NCBI RefSeq assembly: GCF_020447225.1
Contig: NZ_JAJAEO010000176.1
Location: 1 to 64,000, forward strand
DNA length: 64,000 nucleotides
Direction: 5' to 3'
Source: Methylophaga pinxianii
GTDB lineage: Bacteria; Pseudomonadota; Gammaproteobacteria; Nitrosococcales; Methylophagaceae
In this document: positions 16,874 to 24,648 of the stretch, in pieces
Position numbering within the stretch: position 1 is the first letter of the stretch
Layout of the letters: the number at the start of each line of letters is the position of its first letter
Made by a program: the position numbers and the translations under genes
Notes under the pieces: generated by a model
Seen by the model: only the letters and a program-made list of their open reading frames with translations
Told to the model about the DNA's origin: nothing
Databases searched by the model: none

Positions 16874-18199
16874 TTAAAAAGCCCACTGACTGCGAACTTG
16901 GAACACATCGGCTTCCTGGCCATCGTAGGTACCGCCGTCGACATCCAGAACATGAACATAGTTTGCAGAAAAACGTAACATCGAAATCGGATACCAGTTC
17001 AATCCCAACGTCATAGAGTCTGCCTCTCCGCCCTCAATAGCGCCATCATTCAGATCCAGTGAACTGTAACGAATCGCCATTTCCCATGCCCCGATACCAC
17101 CATCACCAACCTGACGATTTGGTTTTATTCCTCCAAATACCCCGTCTTTATATGGTCTGGATTCGCCAGTAAGCGAATAACTGCTTTGCAGGTACCAGCC
17201 ATCAAAATCGGCATCGCTGATATTGTCACGCTTGACAGAGGTGCGGATATATTCAGCCTGTGCTGTGAAAGGTCCGACCACCGTGGCCAGTTCCAGTCCA
17301 GATTTCAACATTGTGTCGGCATTATCCAACATATCAGTATCCACAATGCGTACACCTGACACATTCGTTTCAGGCGCCTGGCTAAAACGAACCGTATTGC
17401 TGGGTTGTAAATCCCGGTAATTAAAGCCTAAGCCAAGATGCAGTAACTTACCGGACTCATTAATCGGTGCCAGCGTTCCACGGGTACTCCAGCCCCAACC
17501 TTCATCTTCATCGGCTTCTCGGGTACTGCTAGCAGTGTCACCCATCAAAGCTGCAGCCAAAGTCCAATGTTTACTATTACGAGCGCCCATGACACCGACA
17601 TGCCGACCAGCATTAAAAGCTGTCGGTAAAGCGCGTTCCATAAACATGGTGTTACTCGCGCTAATCATATAATCCAGACTGAATGGATCTTTGAAATGCC
17701 CTGCCATGATTTGATAATTTTTAAATCCGTCATACGAGATAAAAGCATCGGTAATCGAACTATTATCAAATTCGTATTCCAGCTTGTATCCCCAGTCACG
17801 ATATAGCGTCCCAGCGAGATATAAACGAGCACGACGAATATCGGTACCGTCCCCCATATCAGGGGAACCACCATAGGCTGCAGCATCGACTTGTAGACGA
17901 CCACCGATTTTGGTCGAAAACTGGCCGTCACGAGTTTCCAGGGTTAGGCCGCCATTTGTTGATATTTCTACAGCAGAGGGTTTGGTCGCCTCAGCCAGTT
18001 TTTCATCTAACTCAGCTTTTTGTTGTTCATTGCTTGCTTTATTTTCTGCCAGTTCTTCCATTAACCGACCATATTGTTCGTCGGTCACCATACCGTTTTC
18101 ATGCAGCATATTAATTAGTGTTTCCAATTCGGATGCATTCGTGGAAAAGCTGAGCGTCAAGCCGATGACAGCTGTCAGAAGATGTTTTTTGAATCGCAT
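16874..18199 (-). CDS. OprO/OprP-type oxyanion-selective porin, paralogue 1
   Basis: Outer-membrane beta-barrel protein of 441 residues. It has a signal peptide (about 1-22), a short N-terminal coiled-coil segment (ETLINMLHENGMVTDEQYGRL) that trimerises OprP relatives, a barrel with the family pattern RRARLYLAGTLYRDWGYKLEYEFD, and a terminal Phe (SQWAF) that BamA recognises. OprP/OprO take up phosphate and pyrophosphate. This copy lies between two ModE-type regulators and next to moaCDE, with a ModE-like site just upstream, so molybdate or another oxyanion is a reasonable alternative substrate. It is preceded by AAGGA. Confidence 0.85.
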   Translation of the reverse strand: MRFKKHLLTAVIGLTLSFSTNASELETLINMLHENGMVTDEQYGRLMEELAENKASNEQQKAELDEKLAEATKPSAVEISTNGGLTLETRDGQFSTKIGGRLQVDAAAYGGSPDMGDGTDIRRARLYLAGTLYRDWGYKLEYEFDNSSITDAFISYDGFKNYQIMAGHFKDPFSLDYMISASNTMFMERALPTAFNAGRHVGVMGARNSKHWTLAAALMGDTASSTREADEDEGWGWSTRGTLAPINESGKLLHLGLGFNYRDLQPSNTVRFSQAPETNVSGVRIVDTDMLDNADTMLKSGLELATVVGPFTAQAEYIRTSVKRDNISDADFDGWYLQSSYSLTGESRPYKDGVFGGIKPNRQVGDGGIGAWEMAIRYSSLDLNDGAIEGGEADSMTLGLNWYPISMLRFSANYVHVLDVDGGTYDGQEADVFQVRSQWAF

Positions 18200-18221
18200 A
18201 ACTGTGTTCCTTTTTAAAGGT

Positions 18222-18245
18222 CAATAAATTTCTGTAATAATATCG
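18222..18245 (-). promoter_or_regulatory. Candidate ModE-type site upstream of porin 1
   Basis: The minus strand reads CGATATTA, eight bases (TTACAGAA), ATTTATTG. It agrees with the modA operator of this window at 14 of 24 positions without gaps. It sits 23-46 bases before the porin start. The right half is weak, so this is a candidate only. Confidence 0.3.
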
Positions 18246-18489
18246 ACACATTTGAAACCAGCATTAATATTTTTTGCGAAAAAAACAGTAAGTTTTTTCT
18301 ATTGTGAAACAGTCCAAATCTAGAAAAAAAGTTCAATAAACAATCTTGAGCCCTGACAAACCAGGCAGTTTTTTTAGATTTGGTTAAAACTTTATTTATT
18401 CCTTAATAAAGTTACTCCAAAATTATTGATTTAATTTATCGAAAACTAACTATTCACTTGGTGCAACAATTTCAATTGTAATATTTCTG

Positions 18490-19815
18490 TTAAAAGGCCC
18501 ATTGACTTCGCACTAGAAAAATACGCGGCTCTTGTCCAGCGTTTGGTCCGCCATCAACATTCAAAACATTAACGTAATTGGCAGAAAACCGGAGCATGGG
18601 GACGGGATACCAGTTCAGTCCAAAAGTCAGGCTGTCTATTTCGCCACCAGTCACATCTTTGTCAGTTAGATCCAGTGAGCTGTAACGGGCCACCAATTCC
18701 CAGGCACCTATACCTCCCTCCCCAAGAGGTTGATTCGGTTGAGGACTGCCGAAGTCGCCATTTTCATAATTTAATGAATCTGCTGTGAGGAAAAAGCCGC
18801 TTTGAAAGTGGCCGCCTGAAAACGTAATATCTTGTCCGGTTTCTCGACTTACATCAGACAGCATATATTCTGCTTGTGCCGACCAACGGTTATGGACAAC
18901 GGCCCACTCTAGACCGGTTCTGGTATAGGTTCGTGCTCCGGGAATAATACCGGTATCGACAATATCAAAGCCGGCAACCCGTGCTTCAGGTTGCTCATCG
19001 AAGCGTAATGTCGCCTGATCATTCAAATGCCGGTAAAAAGAAGCCAGTCCAAAATGCAACACGTTATTGTTATGGTTGAACGGTGCCATCGTGACGCGTG
19101 CACCGACTCCCCAGCCCTCATCGTTTCTTTCGCGTTGTTCATTGGCATCATCACCAAAAACCCCAGCTGCTGCACTCCAATGCTGACGTTTGGTATCCGC
19201 CATCACGCCGATATAGCGATCGCCACCGAAAGCGCCTAATAAACTGCGTTCAATCAACTGTGAATTGGCCGAACTGCTGCGATACTGCAGGCCTAACGGA
19301 ATTTCCATCAACCCCATTCTTAGACGAGCTTGAGAAAAACCGCTGTAACCGATATAAGAGTCTTTTAATTCACCGCCATCGGAAAAATCGTAATCCAGCT
19401 TAAATAGCCAATCCCGATAAATTCGTCCCGACCAGGCAAGACGGGCACGACGAATATTCGTACCATCAGCAATTTGCGGCGCGCCATCATAATCTGCCGC
19501 ATCAATCATTAAACGGCCACGTATCCGGGTTTCAAACTCTCCATCAGTAGAACTGATCCGCAATCCACCTTTCGCGGAAACTTCTACTTCCGACGGCTGA
19601 GTAGCTAATTCAAGCTTTTCGACAATTTGCTGTTTTTCTTTTGCTGCGTGCTGTTGATTCTGTTCCAACTCAGCCAATAGTCGGTCATATTGCTGCTCAC
19701 TGATCATGTCATTTTCATGCAACATATCAATTAACAAACGTAATTCTGAAGCGTGACTTACCAATGGCAAGCCGAGAAATAACACACAAAGCAGTTTTGG
19801 AATAAATTGGGACAT
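18490..19815 (-). CDS. OprO/OprP-type oxyanion-selective porin, paralogue 2
   Basis: Also 441 residues and plainly a paralogue of the preceding porin: same signal peptide layout, same coiled-coil start (ELRLLIDMLHENDMISEQQYDRL), the same RRARLAWSGRIYRDWLFKLDYDF block, and the same end (VRSQWAF). It diverges mostly in the loops, which suggests a different selectivity. It is tandem with paralogue 1 and about 290 AT-rich bases separate them, so each may have its own promoter. A short palindrome lies upstream at 19867-19883. Confidence 0.85.
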   Translation of the reverse strand: MSQFIPKLLCVLFLGLPLVSHASELRLLIDMLHENDMISEQQYDRLLAELEQNQQHAAKEKQQIVEKLELATQPSEVEVSAKGGLRISSTDGEFETRIRGRLMIDAADYDGAPQIADGTNIRRARLAWSGRIYRDWLFKLDYDFSDGGELKDSYIGYSGFSQARLRMGLMEIPLGLQYRSSSANSQLIERSLLGAFGGDRYIGVMADTKRQHWSAAAGVFGDDANEQRERNDEGWGVGARVTMAPFNHNNNVLHFGLASFYRHLNDQATLRFDEQPEARVAGFDIVDTGIIPGARTYTRTGLEWAVVHNRWSAQAEYMLSDVSRETGQDITFSGGHFQSGFFLTADSLNYENGDFGSPQPNQPLGEGGIGAWELVARYSSLDLTDKDVTGGEIDSLTFGLNWYPVPMLRFSANYVNVLNVDGGPNAGQEPRIFLVRSQWAF

Positions 19816-19866
19816 TAAAAAACTCAGCGTTAAGTTGCAGGATTGGGAAAAAACTCATCCCGATGT

Positions 19867-19883
19867 GTAGGAAAATCTCCTAC
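19867..19883. promoter_or_regulatory. Short palindrome upstream of porin 2
   Basis: GTAGGA (19867-19872) and TCCTAC (19878-19883) form a perfect 6-5-6 inverted repeat about 50 bases before the porin 2 start. It could be an operator or an mRNA hairpin. I do not recognise a known regulator consensus. Confidence 0.3.
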
Positions 19884-19953
19884 GCAGTTTAGGCAACCTT
19901 TACTGAATTCAAACTTAATTTAAGAAATTAAAGTAGCTTACACAGAAGAAAAT

Positions 19954-20433
19954 CTATAGAGAACGTTGCCAATGGCCCGATTTACCACCGGCTTTTTCCT
20001 GCAGACAAACATCGCTCATAACCATGCCACGATCCACCGCTTTGCACATATCGTAAATGGTCAGTAACGTCACTTGAACTGCAGTGAGTGCTTCCATTTC
20101 AACTCCGGTTTGCCCTGCGGTGGCCACTTCGACCTGACAATTTACTGCGTGATTGGCGGTATCCAGTTCAAATTCAACTGTTACTTTGCTGAGCGCTAAT
20201 GGATGACAAAGAGGAATCAAGTCGGCGGTACGTTTAGCCGCCATTATGCCGGCAATGCGAGCAATCCCCAGTACATCGCCTTTTTTATGATTGCCCTGCT
20301 CAATCAACTTCAAGGTTTCCGGCAACATAATAATTCGACCACTGGCAATCGCCTTACGCTGGGTCACCGCTTTATTACCCACGTCAACCATGTGTGCTTC
20401 GCCGGCCTGGTTAAAATGCGTCAACTCTGCCAT
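19954..20433 (-). CDS. moaC: Cyclic pyranopterin monophosphate synthase MoaC
   Basis: MoaC converts 3',8-cyclo-GTP (made by MoaA) to cyclic pyranopterin monophosphate in molybdenum cofactor synthesis. Motifs visible include [47 protein letters not shown] and YDMCKAVD. The frame is open to 20874, but the ATG at 20433 (MAELTHFNQ) gives the standard 159 residues and has AAGGA upstream; the longer N terminus looks non-coding and overlaps moaD. It diverges from moaD-moaE across 45 bases. moaA is not in the window. Confidence 0.95.
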   Translation of the reverse strand: MAELTHFNQAGEAHMVDVGNKAVTQRKAIASGRIIMLPETLKLIEQGNHKKGDVLGIARIAGIMAAKRTADLIPLCHPLALSKVTVEFELDTANHAVNCQVEVATAGQTGVEMEALTAVQVTLLTIYDMCKAVDRGMVMSDVCLQEKAGGKSGHWQRSL

Positions 20434-20478
20434 TTTGGGTGTTATCCTTATACTTTGAATTAGGAAACGATCAACCAG

Positions 20479-20706
20479 ATGTCTATTCAAGTCAAATTTT
20501 TTGCCAGTCTCAGAGAAACTCTGGGACAGAGTGAGACCACAGTAGAAGACGCTGTCACTGTGGCTGAGGTTTGGGACATGGCAACCCAGTCGGCAACCCC
20601 ACCAAACAATCTGCTGGTAGCTGTCAATCTTGATTACGCTACCTTGCAGAGTCCAGTGAAAGAAGGTGATGAAGTCGCCTTTTTTCCACCGGTCACCGGA
20701 GGATAA
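20479..20706 (+). CDS. moaD: Molybdopterin synthase small subunit MoaD
   Basis: Ubiquitin-fold sulfur carrier of 75 residues ending in the obligatory Gly-Gly (PPVTGG), whose thiocarboxylate supplies dithiolene sulfur. It starts 45 bases from the divergent moaC and is followed 6 bases later by moaE, its partner subunit. Confidence 0.95.
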   Translation: MSIQVKFFASLRETLGQSETTVEDAVTVAEVWDMATQSATPPNNLLVAVNLDYATLQSPVKEGDEVAFFPPVTGG

Positions 20707-20712
20707 ATACAA

Positions 20713-21147
20713 ATGGCTACGCATATTCTTGACGAGGATTTTCAACCCTATCAGTGGCTCAGTGAGTTTGCCCAGCAAATGCCAGCTGGCAGAGATGGTG
20801 CCTCGGCCAGCTTTATCGGAACCATGCGTGACTATAATGAAGATGCTACGGTCAGAAGCATGACTCTGGAGCATTATCCCGCCATGACCTTGCGCTACCT
20901 TGAAAAATTAGCAACACAAGCTAAAACAGACTGGCCGCTGAATGATTGCCTGATAGTGCATCGTGTGGGTAAGATTTTTCCCGGTGAAGCAATTGTGTTA
21001 ATCGGCTGCTGGTCGGCTCACCGCCGGGCCGCTCTTGATGCATGCAACTGGCTAATTGAAGAGCTCAAATACAAAGCCCCTTTCTGGAAAAAGGAAAGCT
21101 CCGGCCAGGGAGAACGCTGGGTAGTTTCAAACACTGATGGTTTATAA
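20713..21147 (+). CDS. moaE: Molybdopterin synthase catalytic subunit MoaE
   Basis: Large subunit of molybdopterin synthase, 144 residues. It shows the family motifs [49 protein letters not shown] and PFWKKE, including the catalytic lysines of the KxPxWKKE segment. It is coupled to moaD. Together they sulfurate cyclic pyranopterin monophosphate to molybdopterin. Confidence 0.95.
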   Translation: MATHILDEDFQPYQWLSEFAQQMPAGRDGASASFIGTMRDYNEDATVRSMTLEHYPAMTLRYLEKLATQAKTDWPLNDCLIVHRVGKIFPGEAIVLIGCWSAHRRAALDACNWLIEELKYKAPFWKKESSGQGERWVVSNTDGL

Positions 21148-21201
21148 ATCAGTCGTTAGTCTTGCCGAAAATAGTCATCGTTTAGTGGAGCTTCTGTTGC
21201 A

Positions 21202-22275
21202 GTGAATATCCAGATAAATTTTCTATGGAAAATCAATTTAAACGATGAAAGCGTCAGCATTGAACCGTTATTATTTGAATTACTTGTGGCTATTGAATCA
21301 TTAGGTTCATTGCAACAAGCTGCGCTTCAATGCAAAACCTCCTATCGGCATGCCTGGGGTCTGATGGAAAAATGGCAAAATCTGCTCGGCTCCCCCCTGT
21401 TAAGTAAGCAACGTGGCCGGGGTGCTCAATTGACTCCCCTCGGTGAAAAGCTGGTTCAAGCCCATCAGCAATTACATGCCCGTTATGCTCCCCAATTAGC
21501 CAATCATGCAACCGATCTGACTCATGAACTTACCCAGCTCAGACAACACGACAATAATCAGCTGAAATTCTTTACCAGTCATGGTCTGGCTGTCAGTGCG
21601 CTTCGAGATAATCTGAACCGTCTTCAAGAGTTGCCGGTGGAATTGCACTTCCATGGCAGTTTGCAAAGCCTGCGGGCATTACATGCTAATGAATGTGATA
21701 TAGCAGGCTTTCACTTGCCGGAGGGGGAAGTCGGACAACAACTCGCTATCGCGTATCAAAGTTATTTGAATCCACACCAGCATCGTCTGATTTACCTCGT
21801 GCGCCGGCTACAGGGCCTGATGGTGGCCAAAGGTAACCCGTTATCGATTCATTCTTTATCCGACCTTGTTTCGTCTGGTTGTCGTTTTATCAATCGGCAA
21901 AATCAATCTGCTACACGGGTGTTGCTGGATAAGTTACTTGAACATCATCAGATCGACAGCAACCAGATCACCGGTTTTGATCAAGTGGAATACACCCATA
22001 TGGCGGTGGCCGCAATGGTCGCCAGTAATGCCTTTGATTGTGGTTTTGGTCTGGCCGCTGCAGCGAGGAAGTTTGGCTTGGACTTTATTCCTCTGCAATG
22101 GGAGCACTATTGTTTAGCGGTAAATAGTGAAAAATATTTTGAACCCAATATGCAGACCCTGTTGGAGTGTTTGAAAAGTCCTGCTTATCTTGAAGAGCTT
22201 GCAGGCTTGGAGGGATATGAAATGGATCGCTGCGGTGAGGCGGTCGATTTCGAGAGTATTTTTTTCAAGAAATGA
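21202..22275 (+). CDS. ModE-type winged helix fused to a periplasmic-binding-protein-like domain
   Basis: Residues about 15-95 form a ModE/LysR winged helix (FELLVAIESLGSLQQAALQCKTSYRHAWGLMEKWQNLLGSPLL). Residues about 115-340 are a PBP-like ligand domain (PF12727-type) with GSLQSLRALHANECDIAGFHLPEG and FINRQNQSATRVLLDKLL. The family is a one-component regulator often found near molybdoenzyme genes; molybdate, tungstate or a cofactor precursor is a likely ligand, but none can be read from sequence. The start is GTG with GGAG upstream. It follows moaE and precedes the formate dehydrogenase operon, which it may control. Confidence 0.85.
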   Translation: MNIQINFLWKINLNDESVSIEPLLFELLVAIESLGSLQQAALQCKTSYRHAWGLMEKWQNLLGSPLLSKQRGRGAQLTPLGEKLVQAHQQLHARYAPQLANHATDLTHELTQLRQHDNNQLKFFTSHGLAVSALRDNLNRLQELPVELHFHGSLQSLRALHANECDIAGFHLPEGEVGQQLAIAYQSYLNPHQHRLIYLVRRLQGLMVAKGNPLSIHSLSDLVSSGCRFINRQNQSATRVLLDKLLEHHQIDSNQITGFDQVEYTHMAVAAMVASNAFDCGFGLAAAARKFGLDFIPLQWEHYCLAVNSEKYFEPNMQTLLECLKSPAYLEELAGLEGYEMDRCGEAVDFESIFFKK

Positions 22276-22599
22276 AATGACCTGCTTCAAAGGGCACTCA
22301 AAGTATCATTGAGGTAATCTGATTCTCCTGATGCCACAAACAGTGATTGTATCTTAGCCAATATTGCGCAATCTTTCCTGAGCGCCTGAATAACATTCAA
22401 AAAAGCATATCGTGAAAACATCAGCATAAAAGCGGGAAATATATCCCTTGCGGTCGATCCGCCATCCATGAGCACATAGTGAACAAATAGGATATTTTAT
22501 TCATATTTTGATTCATGAATTCCCTGTGATATTGTCCGGTTAAGTGGTTACAAAACCATCTAATATGAAAGCTTATGCATATAAGCGAGAGAGAATTTT
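22276..22599. other. Leader region of the formate dehydrogenase operon
   Basis: About 320 bases upstream of fdsG. A candidate promoter is TTGATT (22508-22513), 16 bases, TATTGT (22530-22535). The stretch TAATATG...CATATAAGCG near 22561-22590 has ModE-like half-sites, but the spacing does not fit the modA operator. A minus-strand open frame at 22287-22475 has no start signal or family that I recognise and is not called. Confidence 0.4.
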
Positions 22600-23097
22600 A
22601 TGAAGATGACAAAACATAGCGATTGGCGAATGGATGATGTCAGAGCAATTATCCAGGAACTCAAACATAAGCCAGGTGCGTTACTTCCTGTCTTGCATGC
22701 CATACAAGATTATATCGGCTATCTACCTGATTCTATCGTGCCCGTCGTGGCGAAAGAAATGTTGCTTACCCGGGCAGAAGTCCATGGAGTGATTAGTTTC
22801 TATCATCATTTCCGTTCTCACAAGACCGGTCGTCATGTTGTCGAAATCTGTCGTGCAGAAGCTTGCCAGTCAGTCGGCGCCCGAGCCCTTGAAAAGCATG
22901 CTAAAGCCACATTAGGTATCGACTTCGAGCAAACTACCTCTTGTGGCAGCGTCACTCTTGAACCAGTTTATTGTTTAGGGAACTGTGCCACCGGACCATC
23001 AGTCAGAATAGATGACAGCATCTACGGCCGAGTCAGTGAAGATCGATTTGATGAATTAATGGCTGACTGCCGAGATACGATGCAGGAGGCAGGTTAA
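22600..23097 (+). CDS. fdsG: NAD-dependent formate dehydrogenase gamma subunit FdsG (NuoE-like)
   Basis: Thioredoxin-fold [2Fe-2S] subunit of 165 residues, related to NuoE. The ligands are the cysteines in CRAEACQS and the CLGNCATGPSV segment. It belongs to the soluble FdsGBA(D) formate dehydrogenase, which oxidises formate to CO2 and reduces NAD+. In methylotrophs this is the last step of C1 oxidation. Its stop codon overlaps the fdsB start by one base (TAATG). Confidence 0.93.
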   Translation: MKMTKHSDWRMDDVRAIIQELKHKPGALLPVLHAIQDYIGYLPDSIVPVVAKEMLLTRAEVHGVISFYHHFRSHKTGRHVVEICRAEACQSVGARALEKHAKATLGIDFEQTTSCGSVTLEPVYCLGNCATGPSVRIDDSIYGRVSEDRFDELMADCRDTMQEAG

Positions 23098-24644
23098 TGA
23101 CGACCCGAATTTTTGTACCACGTGATACAACAGCGATTTCATTGGGTGCCGATCTGATTGCCACGTTGATCCAGGCAGAAGCGGCCAGCAGAGGTCTGGA
23201 TATAGAGATCGTGCGTAATGGCACTCGCGGTCTGTTTTGGCTCGAACCCTTAATCGAAGTGGAAACCAGCGAGGGGCGGATTGGTTTTGGCCCCGTCACA
23301 GAATCAGACGTCTCTGCTTTATTTAATGAACACTTTTATCACGGCAATCAAACCCACCCTAGCTGCCTTGGTTTGGTGGAAGAAATTCCTTATTTGAAAA
23401 AACAACAACGTCTCACCTTTGCCCGCTCGGGTATTACAGATCCTGTTTCATTGGCCGACTATAAGGCTCATGATGGCTACAAAGGTCTGGAAAATGCATT
23501 AAACCTTTCTGGGCAGCAAATCGTTGATGAAGTGAAGACTTCAGGTTTGCGTGGTCGTGGGGGTGCTGCATTTCCAACTGGTATCAAATGGCAGACAGTA
23601 CTTGATGCCAGCGGTGAACAAAAATACATTGTTTGTAACGCTGACGAAGGTGACTCAGGCACATTTGCTGATCGATTGGTCATGGAATGTGACCCGTTTA
23701 TGCTGATTGAAGGAATGACTATCGCTGGCCTAGCCGTCAATGCCAATCAGGGCTATATCTACTTGCGTTCTGAATATCCCATTGCTTTTGACATCATGAA
23801 TCAAGCTATTGCCTCGGCATACGAAAATGGCTATCTGGGCAAAGACATTCTGGGAAGCGGGCGTCAATTTGATTTAGAAGTGCGTTTGGGCGCCGGAGCA
23901 TATATCTGCGGTGAGGAAACCTCGCTGCTGGACAGTCTGGAAGGGAAACGTGGCCTGGTCCGTGCCAAACCGCCCTTACCTGCCATCGTGGGTTTATTTG
24001 GTAAGCCTACCGTGGTTAATAATGTACTTTCTCTCGCAGCCATACCTTACATCCTCCATCATGGTGGAGAGGCTTATGCAGAATATGGTATTGGCCGCTC
24101 CAGAGGTACCATGCCTATTCAACTTGCTGGCAACGTGAAATATGGTGGCCTGGTCGAACTGGCTTTTGGTATTCCTCTCAACGAACTAATGAATGATTTT
24201 GGTGGTGGTACGCGTAGCGGCAGACCATTAAAAGCCGTTCAGGTGGGAGGCCCATTAGGCGCCTACTTGCCTGAAAGCCAATGGGATACATTGATTGATT
24301 ACGAAGGTTTCTCAGCTGAGAAAGCGGTATTGGGCCATGGTGGTGTTGTGATGTTTGACGACACGGTCGACATGGGTGAGCAGGCCCGGTTTGCCATGGA
24401 GTTCTGTACTTTTGAATCCTGCGGTAAATGTACCCCATGTCGTATCGGCTCGACCCGCGGCGTTGAAGTGATCGACCGAATCCGTGCTGGTGAAAACCAG
24501 GATAAAAACTGGGAATTACTGGAAGATTTATGCGACACGATGGTTGATGGATCGCTATGTGCAATGGGCGGGATGACACCATTCCCCGTTCAGAGTGTAA
24601 TGAAATTTTTCCCCGACGAACTGCGCAGCGCGCGTCAGGAGTGA
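23097..24644 (+). CDS. fdsB: NAD-dependent formate dehydrogenase beta subunit FdsB (NuoF-like)
   Basis: FMN and [4Fe-4S] subunit that passes electrons to NAD+. The 515 residues comprise an N-terminal thioredoxin-like extension (about 1-90) and a NuoF domain with the NADH/FMN motifs GLRGRGGAAFPTGIKW, CNADEGDSGTFADR and GAGAYICGEETSLLDSLEGK. The cluster motif SCGKCTPCRIGS lies near residue 442. An AGGAGG ribosome-binding site lies inside the end of fdsG. Confidence 0.95.
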   Translation: MTTRIFVPRDTTAISLGADLIATLIQAEAASRGLDIEIVRNGTRGLFWLEPLIEVETSEGRIGFGPVTESDVSALFNEHFYHGNQTHPSCLGLVEEIPYLKKQQRLTFARSGITDPVSLADYKAHDGYKGLENALNLSGQQIVDEVKTSGLRGRGGAAFPTGIKWQTVLDASGEQKYIVCNADEGDSGTFADRLVMECDPFMLIEGMTIAGLAVNANQGYIYLRSEYPIAFDIMNQAIASAYENGYLGKDILGSGRQFDLEVRLGAGAYICGEETSLLDSLEGKRGLVRAKPPLPAIVGLFGKPTVVNNVLSLAAIPYILHHGGEAYAEYGIGRSRGTMPIQLAGNVKYGGLVELAFGIPLNELMNDFGGGTRSGRPLKAVQVGGPLGAYLPESQWDTLIDYEGFSAEKAVLGHGGVVMFDDTVDMGEQARFAMEFCTFESCGKCTPCRIGSTRGVEVIDRIRAGENQDKNWELLEDLCDTMVDGSLCAMGGMTPFPVQSVMKFFPDELRSARQE

Positions 24645-24648
24645 AGAC

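Noticed and set aside
20434..20874. 146-residue N-terminal extension of MoaC
   Set aside because: It overlaps moaD and moaE on the other strand, has no MoaC similarity, and the ATG at 20433 has a ribosome-binding site.
22287..22475. 62-residue open frame on the minus strand upstream of fdsG
   Set aside because: No ribosome-binding site or family pattern; it lies in the leader of the fds operon.
24178..24582. 134-residue open frame antisense to fdsB
   Set aside because: A shadow of the well-supported fdsB frame with no recognisable domain.
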